Assembly: GCA_964304625.1 (NCBI GenBank) | Contig: OZ199840.1 | Location: 3,782,001 to 3,846,000 of the forward strand | Length of the DNA: 64,000 nucleotides | Source of the DNA: Kudoa neothunni | Taxonomy: Eukaryota > Cnidaria | Direction: 5' to 3' | Part shown: in pieces, positions 52,695-64,000 of the stretch | Numbering within the stretch: the stretch's first letter is position 1 | Layout of the letters: the number at the start of each line of letters is the position of its first letter | Translations under genes and position numbers: made by a program | Notes under the pieces: generated by a model | Database searches by the model: none | What the model was told of the DNA's origin: nothing | The model's input: only the letters and a program-made list of their open reading frames with translations

Positions 52695-52880
52695 CTATCT
52701 TTTTATAGTTTTGTATTGAGACATCATCTCTAAAACCAATAATAAATCGTCTGGCGAGACACCTTTCTTCAATATTTTCGAAATAATTTTCATGTTCGAT
52801 GTATCCATTTGGATGTTGGTTGCGTGGAGCAGTTTCATCAGCATCATTTCCGCCTTTTGTAGATTCTCATCTTCCGCCAT
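52695..52880 (-). CDS. MZT1: MOZART1 (mitotic-spindle organizing protein 1)
   Basis: Tiny gamma-tubulin complex subunit that binds GCP N-termini and helps recruit the complex to microtubule-organising centres. The start at 52880 gives 61 residues with no intron: MAEDENLQKAEMMLMKLLH, then NIQMDTSNMKIISKILKKG and VSPDDLLLVLEMMSQYK. The family pattern (L..S.ILNTGLD...L..C..L.E.GINPEALA.VI.ELR) is clear, and length fits (about 70-80 in most animals). An upstream in-frame ATG at 52916 would add 12 hydrophobic residues and is less likely. It converges with TSG101; their 3' ends are close enough that the UTRs probably abut or overlap. Confidence 0.8.
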   Translation of the reverse strand: MAEDENLQKAEMMLMKLLHATNIQMDTSNMKIISKILKKGVSPDDLLLVLEMMSQYKTIKR

Positions 52881-55249
52881 TATTATGATCACGTGCCGAA
52901 CGATTTTATTTGTCAAATTTGTATGCTGTAAAGTTTAGTTTATTTTAAATAAGACTGCATTTAAACTGACTTGTATCTATTAAAAATATTGGAAAATAAT
53001 GGGAACTGACGTAAAACCCGATCTAATACGATTATATTACGAACTCGATTGAAAAATAAATTTGTTAGAGTAATTACTTCATTCGATCACCCTTAACACA
53101 CAAAAATGTCTTTAAAAATAATTAAAATTAATATAGAAGCAATTTTGTTTATATATTGCTAAATTATGACTATTTAGAATTTTCACGATTTTAGGATGTA
53201 AAACGTGCGCATGCTTCATAAATATCGTAAACTTTCGTGTCTGGCTGCGTTTACAATATGCTCCAACGAGATAGAGTCGTAAAATATTAATTTTTATTTT
53301 ATGCTAAAACTTCTCGAATAGTAATTGGGTTTCAAACCTGCATTAGTGGTTTCCACTTAATGTCAGAAGTAAACCAATAACACTTACTGACTGGATGTAG
53401 TTTTGTGCTTCTTTCTTAATTTTTGCGTCTGAATTCTAATTGATGAATTCCCCTCGTCCTTATATTGTTCTTAATTTAAAATATTTGAATGTTTAAAAAG
53501 TGGAACTCGAAAATTTGATTGAGCTAATGAATGTAAAAGAATAGGCCTGCCTTCTATTATAATTTATTTGTAATGGCGAAACAGTACAATTCAATAGATG
53601 TTTTGTACGAAATATGAAACGATCTTGCTAGAAAAACAACAATCGATTTTCCACCAAGAGGAGGAAGTCGATTTGGGATCGGTTGTCTCCTCCAAACAAA
53701 TCACTTTGGAGTTGACTGTCGATCAAAGTGTAATGAAGAAATTCGTATTGTAATCATAACTTAGTTTTTTTATTGTGATTTATTTCTTCATTAAATTCAT
53801 CTTTTTATGAGCAATTTGTCCATTTTCGGATCTATCCATAAAACAGCAGTTCTCTAATTTTCTCGTCCTTCCACAACTTGTAATTATTTTGGTACATTGA
53901 GCTCAGAACCATAAACTAAATATAGAATAGCAACGAAAATATTTTAATCTTTGAACGATTTTGGTGTATTGACTGAATAAGTGATTGAAATGCGTTTGTT
54001 GGAAACCACCGGCGTAATTTTTAATCTGACTTGGCGTATCAAACAAGAAATTGTTTTTTAAGCTTCTAATGAACGTATAATTATCTTAATTTATTACATT
54101 TAGTTATAGAAATAGTGCATAAAAGTCTTCTAATATAGTTCCCATTGCAAATCATGATTTTAGTCTATAAACATAGGGTTTCTCGATCTAACTCGGCACT
54201 TTTGCGATCATGCTCGATAATTTTAAGGTTAAAAAATCAATCCTAATTATTTTGTAGCGCATAATTTTTTAAATTAAGAAATTGTTTCAAATTTTTTATT
54301 CATAAAGTTACGATAGACGAAAATACATGTATAACAAAGAATGATGCCTTCTGTGTTTTCAGATTACGACTATAACTTGAATAAGTACGCAATTTTTAAA
54401 TAGACATAAAATATTTCTTAAAATAAAAAAAATTAAAGTAATGTAGTGATCATGATATTTATCAAATTTTTCGTGATGAACACGCCAATACGACAGAATT
54501 ACATTGTTTTCATAATAGAATGGAATACATAAACCCCAAGAGTAAATATTTTAACAAAGTTTTTATTCCACACGAAATAGTAATTTTTTAATCAACACCT
54601 TAGGATAAATGTAACGAATTTTATTATACGGTTTATTATAACCTTGTGTATTTTATAGCATAATATGGATATAATTGAATTAACTTTTTATTGTTAATTA
54701 TAAAAAAAATATGTTATGGATAAGAAATTTGATCTTTGACATAATATTAAATACAATATTTGCTATTTCTCAAAAACGTCGATGAAGCACACAATCAGTA
54801 AAATTCAGAATGTTACTTATTATGTAAAGCATAATATTTAGAATTTTGATATATTGCATTGATTGGATGAAAAAACACCACATGAACATAAAAGGGATGG
54901 GTATTTCTTAAACTTCCAGGATTTAATTAATCTTTTTTTGCTTTTAAACATTATCATTTATTTTCCAATAAAAATATTTATACTAATATATATAAGCTCC
55001 TAACGAGGATTAAACTACTAACGCGAACATTGCCGACAATGATTAAAAATATAACAGAAATTCTAATTTTATTGTAGAGGAATTTAATCAAATTTTTAAA
55101 TAATCAAATAATACAAGCAGGTGTGAATACAACTATAGCTTAAAAATCTCACCAAGGCACACCCACTCGTAAGAAGATTTATGTTCCGAGATTAACAAAC
55201 TCGTTAAACATTTGGCATTTTTGGGTATTTGTCGTAAAATCTACAAAAA
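52881..55249. other. Gene-less stretch with one weak coding-like patch
   Basis: About 2.4 kb. A patch at 53574-53757 starts with an ATG frame MAKQYNSIDVLYE and later reads IFHQEEEVDLGSVVSSKQ before a TAA. The two parts are in different frames and no sensible intron joins them, so I do not call a gene. A degraded B box-like GGTTTGAAACC (minus strand, about 53330) may be a third relic of the SINE. The rest shows nothing. Confidence 0.35.
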
Positions 55250-55791
55250 ATGGCCAATACTGCTTCAACCGATAGAGAATTTAGAAAAGTTGACGTCGAT
55301 CAATATGACGAAGACAACTATCAAGAGGATAAAGTTGAGATGGTCGAATTCGACACAGCTAGCGTACAGGGTCTTCTTTCTAAGTTGGTTATGGTTATTG
55401 TATTAACTGAAATAGACTTCATCTTTAGGGGAGATATGTCGGAAGCTTTAAAACTCATAGTAAACTCACCAGCTCTTGATGGAAATTCTAGGGAGGCGAA
55501 GGTGAAAATGGTTGACGCCTATTCCAAGATATTACAAGGAGTCAAAGCAGCCGATATACCGAAACAGTTGGAAACATTAAATAAAGAAGAACAAAATCGG
55601 CTAATGAAATTAATTTATTGCTCGTTCATGTGCAGTTCTATTGCAGATTTTTCATCCCTCCATGCTTGGCATGAAAAAGTAATATGATCGATATCACACC
55701 TGTATTCACAGTTGATTAGGTTTACGGACTGGTTGGTCTTGGTGGAATAATCCGAGTTCTCACTGATAGAAAAGCGGTTCCTCATCAATAG
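55250..55791 (+). CDS. ARPC5: Arp2/3 complex subunit 5 (ARPC5, p16-Arc)
   Basis: Smallest Arp2/3 subunit, required for assembly of the actin-nucleating complex. Exons 55250-55383, 55429-55678 and 55720-55791 give 151 residues, the family's normal length. Motifs in order are REFRKVDVDQYDEDNY, VQGLLSKGDMSEALKLIV, DRNS-type helix replaced by DGNSREAKVKMVDAY, LMKLIYCSFM, HAWHEKVYGLVGLGGII and RVLTDRKAV. The first intron is exactly 45 nt and free of stops, so it can be mistaken for coding sequence; removing it restores LSKGDMSEAL, which fits ARPC5. Start ATG follows CTACAAAAA and gives the expected N-terminus. Confidence 0.93.
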
Positions 55792-57936
55792 ATTTCATAT
55801 TTCTTGTTTCCGTATAAACACTCGGTCAATATACTTTGCTAGTCCTTTTATTTTCCAATCTCCACATATTTATATTATTGGTTTGATTCATTGCTTTATG
55901 TTATAATCTTAATACATTCCTACATTCGTCAATGGACATACATCAAATATTTTACAAAAGAATTGTTAGAAAATCCGATCTTTATATTAATTACCTGGAA
56001 AAAAATAATTTTATCTCAAATTTTTACTATTTTTTAATTATTCTCATTCATACATATAATGCTTATTTCTTAAAACAATTTTTGATAAAATCACAGTAAG
56101 TATAAGAAAGCATCATTCTTCGGCTCTCTTGCCGGTAGAGTTTCTCTGATTTTGGCGATTTTCATTCATTAAATGGAATTCCAACTTTATCTAGTAGAGC
56201 GTGGTTGCCCTATTGATTTTATTCATAAGTGTAATGTGTAATGTGCGCCAAGAAAACCACAGCTCAGTAAATACGCACAAAATATACGTAGGCGTAAAAA
56301 TCATAAGCTCGTCTTATTTAATTCTCTTGCAATAAGGTAAAACCTCTAGTATAATTAATTAAGCGGCAAGGTTTCGGAGAGTGAAGCTGCTTCCATGAGC
56401 ATTCTAGACATCGTAAGGTGTCATGTAAACCTCGTACCAGACATTGTATCATTAATCACCAACAATACATGTATTAATGCTTCATCATTTAACATGATGT
56501 TTATTTATTACAATATAATATTAAAGTGTGCTGTATTAACAAATAAAATAAAACAATTTATAATTTAATTTTCTATTGAGATTAATTTACGGTATTGTTA
56601 TATTCAGTGGCGGATCGTAGTTTAAATAAATGAGGATGCTGAAATGCATTAGAAAATTTTTGTAACGATTATTCGAAAATGAATAAATTTCTGGAGACGA
56701 AACAACAATTTACTTTTTAACCAATCGGAATTTTAAAAATGACATTAAAATGGAGATATATACCTAAATGCGATTGATTAAAACACAATTTAAATCGGCC
56801 AGCACTGTGGGTCGCACAGTGCCTCCACTCCGCGGATCTTATCTACACGGCCTTACTCACACGCATACACATACACATGCGCACGGCGATAAAAATAATT
56901 TTCCTATAGTTAGATGGCAATTTTGTATAATTTATGGATATTTTCCATTGTATTCTCCTTTAAACTGTTGTTCTAACAATTAAATTTTGTTATGTTTGAT
57001 AAACGTGCATATTGCGTTACGGTAATTTGGACTTGCACATGAGTGCAAATCTTTTACTAACATTTGCTGGCCGTTTCACCGTGTTAATGCATGTAATAAT
57101 TGAGGTTATTTTACGTCAAGAAAAATACGAGAATTATAATATTGCAATCATTCTAATTTTAATAGATGTAATCATATTAGTAATAATTACTGTAAACGTA
57201 TTGACGAAAATTCTTTTTTTTTCTTAGAGAACATGTCGCACATCCTATAATTTAGATGGTTCATAACTATATTGTAAACTGAAAGCAATATATTCTTTAA
57301 TAATAGAATTTAAATAAAATGTGGGTAGATTAATGTCGTTGCATAAATGTGTAGGGTCAAACTAAATTTTTCCTATATGGCGCTCGCAAACAACAAAAGT
57401 GCGAATAATCAATCAATGGTATATATCAAATTTTTCGCACTTTTTTGATGGTCCAGAGGGGATTACGGTAAATCGGTTACCTACTGTATAATGAAACCAC
57501 GATCGCCCTGAGAATTTGGGCCAGCGATTTTCATAACCAGATGGCGAGGTTCGACTGTATTTTAATTTAAAAATTCACCTAGTACATCTATAACTAAATT
57601 AAGAAACACTCGAATTCGATGTAGAAGCATATTTAAAGAAATTTATGTCGCAATTGTTGATAGTATAATAATGCTGCTCATTGCTCATTGATTTTTGAAG
57701 ACAAACACGTAAACAACAAATTCACCAATAAGGAAATTAAATTCGCAGAATAAAAAATACTTCCATTAATTTAAACAATCATATGAATTCAACCACATAA
57801 TAACCATGTGTGTTTATAGTTAATATGCAAAAAACGCCAACTTAGTAACTTAAGGCCTCACGCATAAGCAACTCGCAAGAAAAAAAACGAATTTGAAAGC
57901 TATCAATATACGCAACTAATTCGTCACAAACAGTTT
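55792..57936. other. Gene-less stretch with minor repeats
   Basis: About 2.1 kb without a convincing gene. It holds a CA/CG-rich alternating run at about 56855-56883, an 11-bp inverted pair AAAAGTGCGAA / TTCGCACTTTT near 57397-57450 that could form a hairpin, and a pogo-like end (GGCGAGGTTCGACTGTA) at 57543-57559 without a partner. Confidence 0.4.
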
Positions 57937-59113
57937 TTACGCAACTTTGGGTTCGATGGTGAAGGCACGAATGATAGAATCATTGTAACCAGCAAAAAGA
58001 GTTCGACCATCACGAGACCAAGCGAGCGAGGTGCATTGCACATACGGTGGGAGAAGAATTTGGTTTTCGGTATCTTTAGGATCGACAATCGAATCTCCCA
58101 AACAACCATCTCTACACTTGTCAGCATCGAGAATGAAAATCTTCGATCCACACGCTGCAGCAATAAGCGAACTGTGGGGGTTGAACTTAACACACGACAC
58201 TTCGCCAGGCAATTGTGATGATCCGAGAAGCTGATAGGTGGCATTGCTCCATACATTGACAATTCCATCCTTGCCGCCGGATCCAGTAAGCTGACCACTC
58301 TTGGTAAGGTCGACACTATTCACAATGTTGGTGTGACCATAGTGAACAACTTGAACTTGACCAGTAGTGTAGTTCCAGACACGAACAGCCTTATCGGCAC
58401 CACCAGAAACCATCAATGGAGCATCGGTACCAACACACAAAGTGATATTTTTGATGACAGAGTTGGAGGTTTCGGTAGGGACACTGAAATGGAATTTGAG
58501 CTGACCAACAATGTTCCACAGCATAATATCTCCATTTCTGGCAGATGAGAAAATCTGTCTGTTGTCAGAAGAGAAACCTACAGATAGCACATCACCAACA
58601 TGTCCACGGAAGAGAGTTCGGACGGAGTTGCTAGAAAAAGAAAATTAAGCTATTGGAAATCGGAAAAAACAACAAAATATTACGTTTCCAAGTCCCACAT
58701 TTTAAGATATCCGTCCCATGAAGATGAAATCGCATGACGTGAATCATTGGACAGAGCACAATCAGTGACAAAATTGTTGTGACCAACCAATGATTTCATT
58801 GCATATCCATTGTAGGATCCATCTTCTTCAGAGATCTTCCATACCATTAGAGTCTTATCTACAGTAGAAAACCGCAGTCATTTACAATGTTCATCATTAC
58901 AGGCAGAATACCTCTCGATGCGGACACCAAAAGATCGTCTCGGTTGCTTGAAACCGCGATTTTTGTAATAGCGCCATTGTGGCCTTTAAAAGTTCCTCTA
59001 TGAGCAAGGTATACCTTTTGGGTTTCGGCACTCATACTTAGCGATGTGGTTAGCGTGTTGTGAGACGACAATTTGTCGGGTCTACTCGGCCATTGGGTTT
59101 TGGTTGTTGACAT
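57937..59113 (-). CDS. RACK1: RACK1, ribosome-associated WD40 scaffold
   Basis: Seven-bladed WD40 propeller on the 40S ribosomal head that docks kinases, including PKC. Exons 59113-58912, 58858-58684 and 58630-57937; 356 residues from the first ATG or 330 from the ATG at 59035, against 317 in vertebrates. Landmarks are GTFKGHNGAITKIAVSS, SASRDKTLMVWKI, LVGHNNFVTDCALS, SSSWDGYLKMWDL, GHVGDVLSVGFSSDNRQIF, SGGADKAVRVWNY, GHTNIVNSVDLT, GGKDGIVNVWSN and QCTSLAWSRDGRTLFAGYND. Blade 4 has NGDIMLWN where most RACK1 have RDKTIKLWN. The downstream ATG (MSAETQKVYL) fits the family better; the longer one adds 26 polar residues. Introns are 53 nt each. Expected to be constitutively expressed. Confidence 0.95.
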
Positions 59114-59444
59114 TTGCGCAAATGGCTTATTAGAGTTGTATCATGCTCCAATTAAAATATTCAAATAATTCTACGATTGTTTTTATTTAGAAGCGTGGGG
59201 TTGAATGGTTTGTTTTTCAACGCGAATAACGGCGTGGCCATATAACACTGGGTTGCCTTCGGATAGTATTCCGCAAAATATTTTGTGAATTCCTGTGCCC
59301 TAGTTTTTTAAATATTCAAATTATTTTTTGAATGCTTTTTGCTTTACTTTAAAAATTACAGAAAACGTGTCATCAATAGTGTTTTTGTGCCCCATTCTAG
59401 TGAATTTGGATGTAGATTTAAATGTGACTCAGCTACCGAGAGTA

Positions 59445-62400
59445 TTACTTTGTTTTAAACTGTTTTATCAGCCCGAGTGACGCTGAGTAGAAGCATACTG
59501 TAGGCTGGATTAGGCGAATTGGTAGAGGGGAGCTTTTAACTCTGAGCGGAGTCGGTGTATTTTCCTCGATTGTTTTGGGAAATTCTATGGAAACATTCCA
59601 CAAAGAGAGGGTTGTGTATTCGACTTTCTCAATCGCCTCGCCGTTTCCAATTAAACAAGAAATCGAAACTTTAATGAAAAGTTGATCGATGAGTGTTGTT
59701 TTGGCGCTGTAGAGGTCGAAAATTTTGGAATTATTAAATTCTGTTAATACGTTATGCCGGCAGTCTAGCAATATTATGTGTTTTGTTAAAGTGAGAACGA
59801 AAAAAAAGCTTAATAAGAATAAACCTGATTCGATAGTCAGTTGCTTAAAACTGAAAAACAAATCCATCAAATTATCATCCCACTCATTCACCACTGTTAT
59901 AGTTGAGGTGACTTTCACTGACAGATTTCTTCTAGAATTATTTCTAAGTGAGATATCATACTGGGTAGTTTGATCTGTTGGTGCTATTTTAGTGATATTG
60001 ACCTGGATAGTGGGATCGTTTGAAATAGTGGGGATTGTACTAATCCCATATTTCATAATTTTGTACTGAAACATATTTTCTAAATAGCTACTGTGAATCT
60101 GACGAAAATCGGTTGTTAGATCGTGAATTTTCTCTCCTTTTGAGTCGCATGTGGCTATCATCCTAGCGAAAGAGCTAGAGCTGATAACCTTAATGGATGA
60201 TGGATTGGCTCTCAGTTTGAATTCTTTGTAGATCTTTTTGATTGAAAACGAATTGATAGCATTGTAAAAATAGCGAGTTTCGCAAAAATTGTCAAACTCG
60301 GCATTTCTAATGTTAGACACCGCTGCAGGCCCAATATGAGAAAGATGTTTTTGTTTGAACAAAGGCATTACGTTTATTACAAAGTTCTTCTCAGAATATT
60401 GCTTGGGATTTAAACTTATTTGAATCCAACAGTGGTAAGGTCTATAAATGTCATACAATTACTCAATATTACAGATCTCATTTGGATAGTAAAATAATAA
60501 TAAATTATCCAAAAAATTATTTAGTAAGCATAAAGCAAAAATTTTATTAATATTTAATTAAATAAGTTTGCATATTTTGTTAGTATTTCTTTTGTAAATA
60601 GTTTCAAATTTGAATTTGAACGGGATAAATTATTTTTCAATAAATTAGATAAATCCATTAATATAAAATTTCGTAGATTTAAATAAATTAAAATTGCCGA
60701 TATATTTGTTTATAATAAATTCGATAGATTATACCCATTTTTTGGGTAATAAAAGTCATTTTAAAAAAATTATTTTGACTTTATTAAAATAAATAATCCA
60801 TTATTTGACAATAATTATGTTGATAATATTGCTGTAATGCATAAAAAATATTTTATTGAATTTTTGTAATCTATGATTTTATAAGATTCAAAAATAAAAA
60901 TGATTAATTTGTCCTTATTTTTTTAATAACAAACAAAATTACGATTAAATAATTGATTTAAAGTCTATAATTTAAAATATAGCTAAAAAAATTTACATAA
61001 AGTACACTTCGATTTGATATATACTACAAACATTCTTATAAACTATTCATATCATATCGTTTGGTGATTAAAGATCTCATGATGAAAATCTCTATTATAG
61101 AGAATTAATCTCGAATACACTCTTATCTCAATAAATAATTAAATCAATCAATCAATCAATCAATCAAAATTCAAATAAATTTATTAATTAATAGGGAATG
61201 TCTTTTAACTTTATTGAGTCGTTAATGACAACAAATACTTGGAGAAGCTTGAATCTGTACCATCTACAATACCGCTTTCATTGAAATAGCGGATCTTTTC
61301 CATGGTTCCGTTGTTGTTGTGGTTACACACAAAACAAGTGACTATTTGTGAAGGAATTCCAAGGAATCTCAATACTTATTTAGTGTAATTAGTTTTTGTA
61401 ACTAATCGAAAATTACTTGACAGATAAAATCCACACACAACTGCAGAGTTTCTAATTGTGATCGCGGTTTGATTGGAATCGAGGTGTTGCTTGAGCAAAC
61501 CCAGCGAAGAAAACAACACCAGAACTTCCTCATCAATTTTCTCATTGTAATCACACAGAGAATATCTGCTTGTGAATATTTTATGCTCGGGGCCTCTCCA
61601 GAGCTAACCAATATCCAATATATTCAGTTAATTGCTATACATCAAAATCCGATAATTACCATTATAGCAATGGTCCGGCATAGATTCAATATATCTTGAG
61701 ATATTTGCTGAGGTAGTTGACTAATGAAATCCACAACAAATGTTGCAAACAACCAATGAAACTATTCTTTGTAAATTTTATTAATAAAAAATTAATTGAA
61801 CTTTAATTGACCTGATTTAATTCCCATAAAACAGTGGTTGGGTTTGGTTCTAACCCCATTGCAATGTAGGTAAAATCCTGAGCAACATAGGGGTTAACAT
61901 CCCCATTGAAATAGGTGGTATCATCTAAACCGCATAACCAATTAATAGATGAATAAGAGTGTGACAAATTTTACTAACCCGGATTCCAAGGATTACATAA
62001 AATAAACAGTTGAAAGGTTTTATAGACAGAGTTGTTTAGAGTGAGAATGAAGTCAGACATACCAATGGGAATACCGATAGGCAGCTGAAACATCGTTTGA
62101 AGGGTTTGTTCCGTTTGGGGACTCAAATGTGTTGGGTTACCCACATCAAGAAGTTTAATCTAAAATAGAATGTTTTTATAATAACAGCGGCGAACAAACT
62201 GAGTATCATATCTATCCAAAAGCAACAACTCTAGGAGTAAAATAAGATGGAATAAATACGTGGATTTTAATGGATTGTGAAGGATCGGTAGAGATGCAAC
62301 AGTCAACGCACAGAGACACACTGTCAGGTGTCAGTGTGAATTCTTCATTAGAACAACCACTCAGAGTCAAGGTTAACACCACACAATCCCCTCTACGAAC

Positions 62401-62505
62401 CAAATTTACATTGGGAATTTCTGGCAGACGAACTGGGTAGCAGTAATCACTCTTGGGTATTATGTGTAGATGTGTAATTTGAATGAAATTCATATGATTT
62501 GACAT
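59445..62505 (-). CDS. Transglutaminase-family protein, catalytic segment missing
   Basis: Animal transglutaminase architecture. Exons 62505-62230, 62159-61979, 61924-61812, 61707-61660, 61603-61417, 61374-61239, 60441-59825 and 59764-59445 give 625 residues (TGM2 687) in consistent phase. The N-domain shows HLHIIPKSDY and LVRRGDCVVLTLTL; then FILCNPWNPDDTTYF, DFTYIAMGLEPNPTTVLWE, VLVLFSSLGLLKQHL, ILRFLGIPSQIVTCF, PYHCWIQISLNPKQ and HIGPAAVSNI. The two C-terminal barrels follow, with FARMIATCDSKGEKIHDLT and later strands. The His of the triad is present (YHCW), but the GQCWVFA segment and ~50 residues before LRFLGIP are absent. The Asp motif (LDPTPQE) is replaced by NVMPLFKQ. Probably non-catalytic, like erythrocyte band 4.2. 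A membrane-like run seen by read-through at 59765-59824 is a 60-nt intron. Confidence 0.82.
61144..61166. repeat. (CAAT)n microsatellite
   Basis: About six tandem TCAA units inside the ~800-nt intron of the transglutaminase-like gene. No function suggested. Confidence 0.8.
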
Positions 62506-62974
62506 TGTGGCTATTCGGCGTTTACATAGTACGCTATTTTGTTACTAGGGGAAAATATAAAGGGCTTAATTTAATTGCAAATGGTTACACCAATAATACT
62601 AACTGACTACTGTTAATTTTGACGTTTAATACCAGACTGTTGCTAGGATATTAAAACTATTCTTAATTTCAACATATAATTGCGTAATGAATATGCATGA
62701 AGTTCTAGGATAAAAATACTAAAACCAGACATGAATTTTAACAACTATCCAAGGAGTTGATTTCTAAAAGTACAAAGTCCCACTTTGAGAGTTCAGCAAA
62801 CCCAAAGATTATCGCTAATATCAATAATAAAATTGTTTTTGGTTAACAATCAAATGTATTGCGTCAAAAAAATGAAAGAAGTAAAAATTCACGTATTATA
62901 CTACAAAATAAACATCCTAATAAGTGAATAAATACATAACATTTAACTATAAGAAGCCAAACATTTTCTAAGTT
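62506..62974. other. Spacer between the DDX10-like and transglutaminase-like genes
   Basis: About 470 bp holding the 3' flank of the helicase gene and the promoter side of the transglutaminase-like gene, both on the minus strand. Nothing else recognised. Confidence 0.45.
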
Positions 62975-63788
62975 TTAATCATCTTGTGAAGTCTCATAAG
63001 AACTTTCTTCTTGGTTTTCCTGTTGGAGTTTGTTTCGTTCCTTTCTTTGACGGTGCTTAACCCGAATACGTTCTCGTTCGATTTCTCTATCTAAACGATC
63101 TTCATCTTTGAGTTGTTGGTTAGCTAGCAGCAGATTCAAACCTTGATTATCTAAAATAAAATATAACATTATCCAATTTGTAAACGTTTTAACTGAAAAG
63201 AATATAAATTATTCGTTTATTTACAAATAAGCAACTTCGAGATAAATAACGAAAAAAATAAATTTCCCAACTATTACGAATACCTTTATCCGGTTGATCC
63301 TCATCTGCCATTTCATCAAATACGATTTTCGTATTGACATTTATTCCCTTTTTCAACAGTCGTTTGGCGACTCCAATTTTGGTTTTTCGTTTAAGAGAGT
63401 TGTTGAAAGCGAATGTTCGAATTAACTCATCCTAGACATCATCAATTAGCCTCAGCCAAACATAAAACGTATAAAGCTCACATTTGGAGCAGGGAGTTCA
63501 GTTGGATTGGATGATTTGACAAGAAAATCATCATCTGATTCTTCGGCAGAAAAATCCATATTGAAGTCTTTTTTCAAATCCAAATTTGAACCTTCAGTAG
63601 ATGGTTGAGAATCGTTGAAGTTGAGACACAAGTCCAACGAAGATAACCCCAATGAGCTAATTAATTATAAGCAAATTTGAGCCTGCCTAAATTGATTACA
63701 TGGCGTATTTGTTGTAGTCGATTAGAGAGGATCGGAAAATGTTTTTGTTCGATTGGATTGAAATGGTTTTCTTATAAGCATTCACGCA
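62975..63788 (-). CDS. DDX10: DDX10/Dbp4-type RNA helicase, C-terminal exons only
   Basis: C-terminal part of a nucleolar DEAD-box helicase used in 18S rRNA processing. Exons 63788-63700, 63656-63482, 63431-63284 and 63150-62975 join in phase. CVNAYKKTISIQSNKNIF and YNKYAISLGLSSLD match the post-helicase region of Dbp4/DDX10. Then an acidic stretch (FSAEESDDDF) leads to KRLLKKGINVNTKIVFDE and LKDEDRLDREIERERIR, which align with the DDX10 signature KVNTHIKFDEEGE ... LQEEDKFDKEEYRKKIKAKHR. It ends KLQQENQEESSYETSQDD, much shorter than the vertebrate tail. The helicase core with DEAD and SAT motifs must lie beyond the right edge, so the gene is partial here. Confidence 0.8.
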
Positions 63789-64000
63789 CTGTAAAATAAT
63801 GTAAGTTGAGTGAAAAATTTAAATAAGTATGGAGCTATTATCAGAGATCAGTTTAATTCAAATTCCAGAATTTTAAAACTCATCAACTCATCCCACTAAA
63901 GTAATACAACATTGATTTTATAGGCATACAAGAATTTATAATTGACGAACTAATAACGCTACGGAGGAACCACCCATATAGTTCATTATAGCTGTATCTA
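63789..64000. other. Probable intron of the DDX10-like gene
   Basis: The sequence before the splice acceptor at 63789-63790 (minus strand, TTTTACAG) shows no coding continuation to the window edge. It is most likely an intron longer than those elsewhere in this window. Confidence 0.4.

Noticed and set aside
53574-53757. Small gene starting MAKQYNSIDVLYE
   Set aside because: The two halves are in different frames, the only GT-AG join would be ~29 nt, and no family is recognised.
59765-59824. Membrane helix (GLFLLSFFFVLTLT) inside the transglutaminase-like protein
   Set aside because: It is encoded by a 60-nt GT-AG segment with a pyrimidine-rich acceptor. Removing it keeps the frame and restores the barrel sequence, so it is an intron.

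Overview
The window is nuclear DNA of an invertebrate animal. It is AT-rich, its genes are split by very short GT-AG introns (mostly 41-65 nt, some in frame), and it holds many DNA-transposon copies. Animal-type genes (BRPF, ARPC5, RACK1, TSG101, transglutaminase, Kunitz and SUEL-lectin proteins) exclude a prokaryote, plant or fungus. The species cannot be fixed from sequence alone; tiny introns with high AT occur in mites, rotifers, orthonectids and other compact animal genomes. Most exon models below were joined by hand on splice phase plus family similarity, and coordinates are good to about +/-1-3 nt at splice sites.

Layout. 1-2.4 kb: ribosomal protein eL13. 2.6-6.0 kb: a complete Mutator-like element (MULE) with 144-bp terminal inverted repeats, a perfect 9-bp target duplication and a five-exon transposase that reads open throughout. 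6-13.4 kb: a hAT MITE, a poorly resolved tetraspan membrane gene and a decayed hAT transposase. 13.4-17.9 kb: MCM2 and, head to head about 150 bp away, a small POLE4/CHRAC1-type histone-fold gene. 21.0-26.7 kb: a BRPF-family chromatin scaffold (PHD-knuckle-PHD, a degenerate bromodomain, PWWP). 27.5-34.0 kb: a transposon graveyard (Tigger/pogo, hAT MITE, ZBED5-like hAT) with recognisable ends and target duplications. 36.3-37.9 kb: an intronless STAND/NB-ARC-like NTPase with a possible membrane anchor. 39.5-40.8 kb: an unrecognised helical-repeat gene. 41.4-44.2 kb: more transposon remnants and a tRNA-derived SINE.

44.5-48.1 kb carries secreted or membrane genes: a SEA-plus-four-Kunitz protein, a SUEL lectin and a TMEM272-like protein. 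50.2-52.9 kb: TSG101 (ESCRT-I) converging on MZT1 (gamma-tubulin complex). 55.2-55.8 kb: ARPC5 (Arp2/3). 57.9-59.1 kb: RACK1. 59.4-62.5 kb: a transglutaminase-fold protein that appears to lack the catalytic cysteine segment. 63.0 kb to the right edge: the C-terminal exons of a DDX10/Dbp4-type RNA helicase.

There is no operon logic. The only neighbours with an evident shared job are MCM2 and the histone-fold gene (both plausibly DNA replication), which share a short divergent promoter region. The strongest unusual signals are the apparently intact MULE, the transglutaminase pseudoenzyme, the BRPF homologue with a bromodomain lacking its ligand Asn, the intronless NB-ARC-like NTPase, and the Kunitz protein whose last domain has lost both halves of one disulfide.
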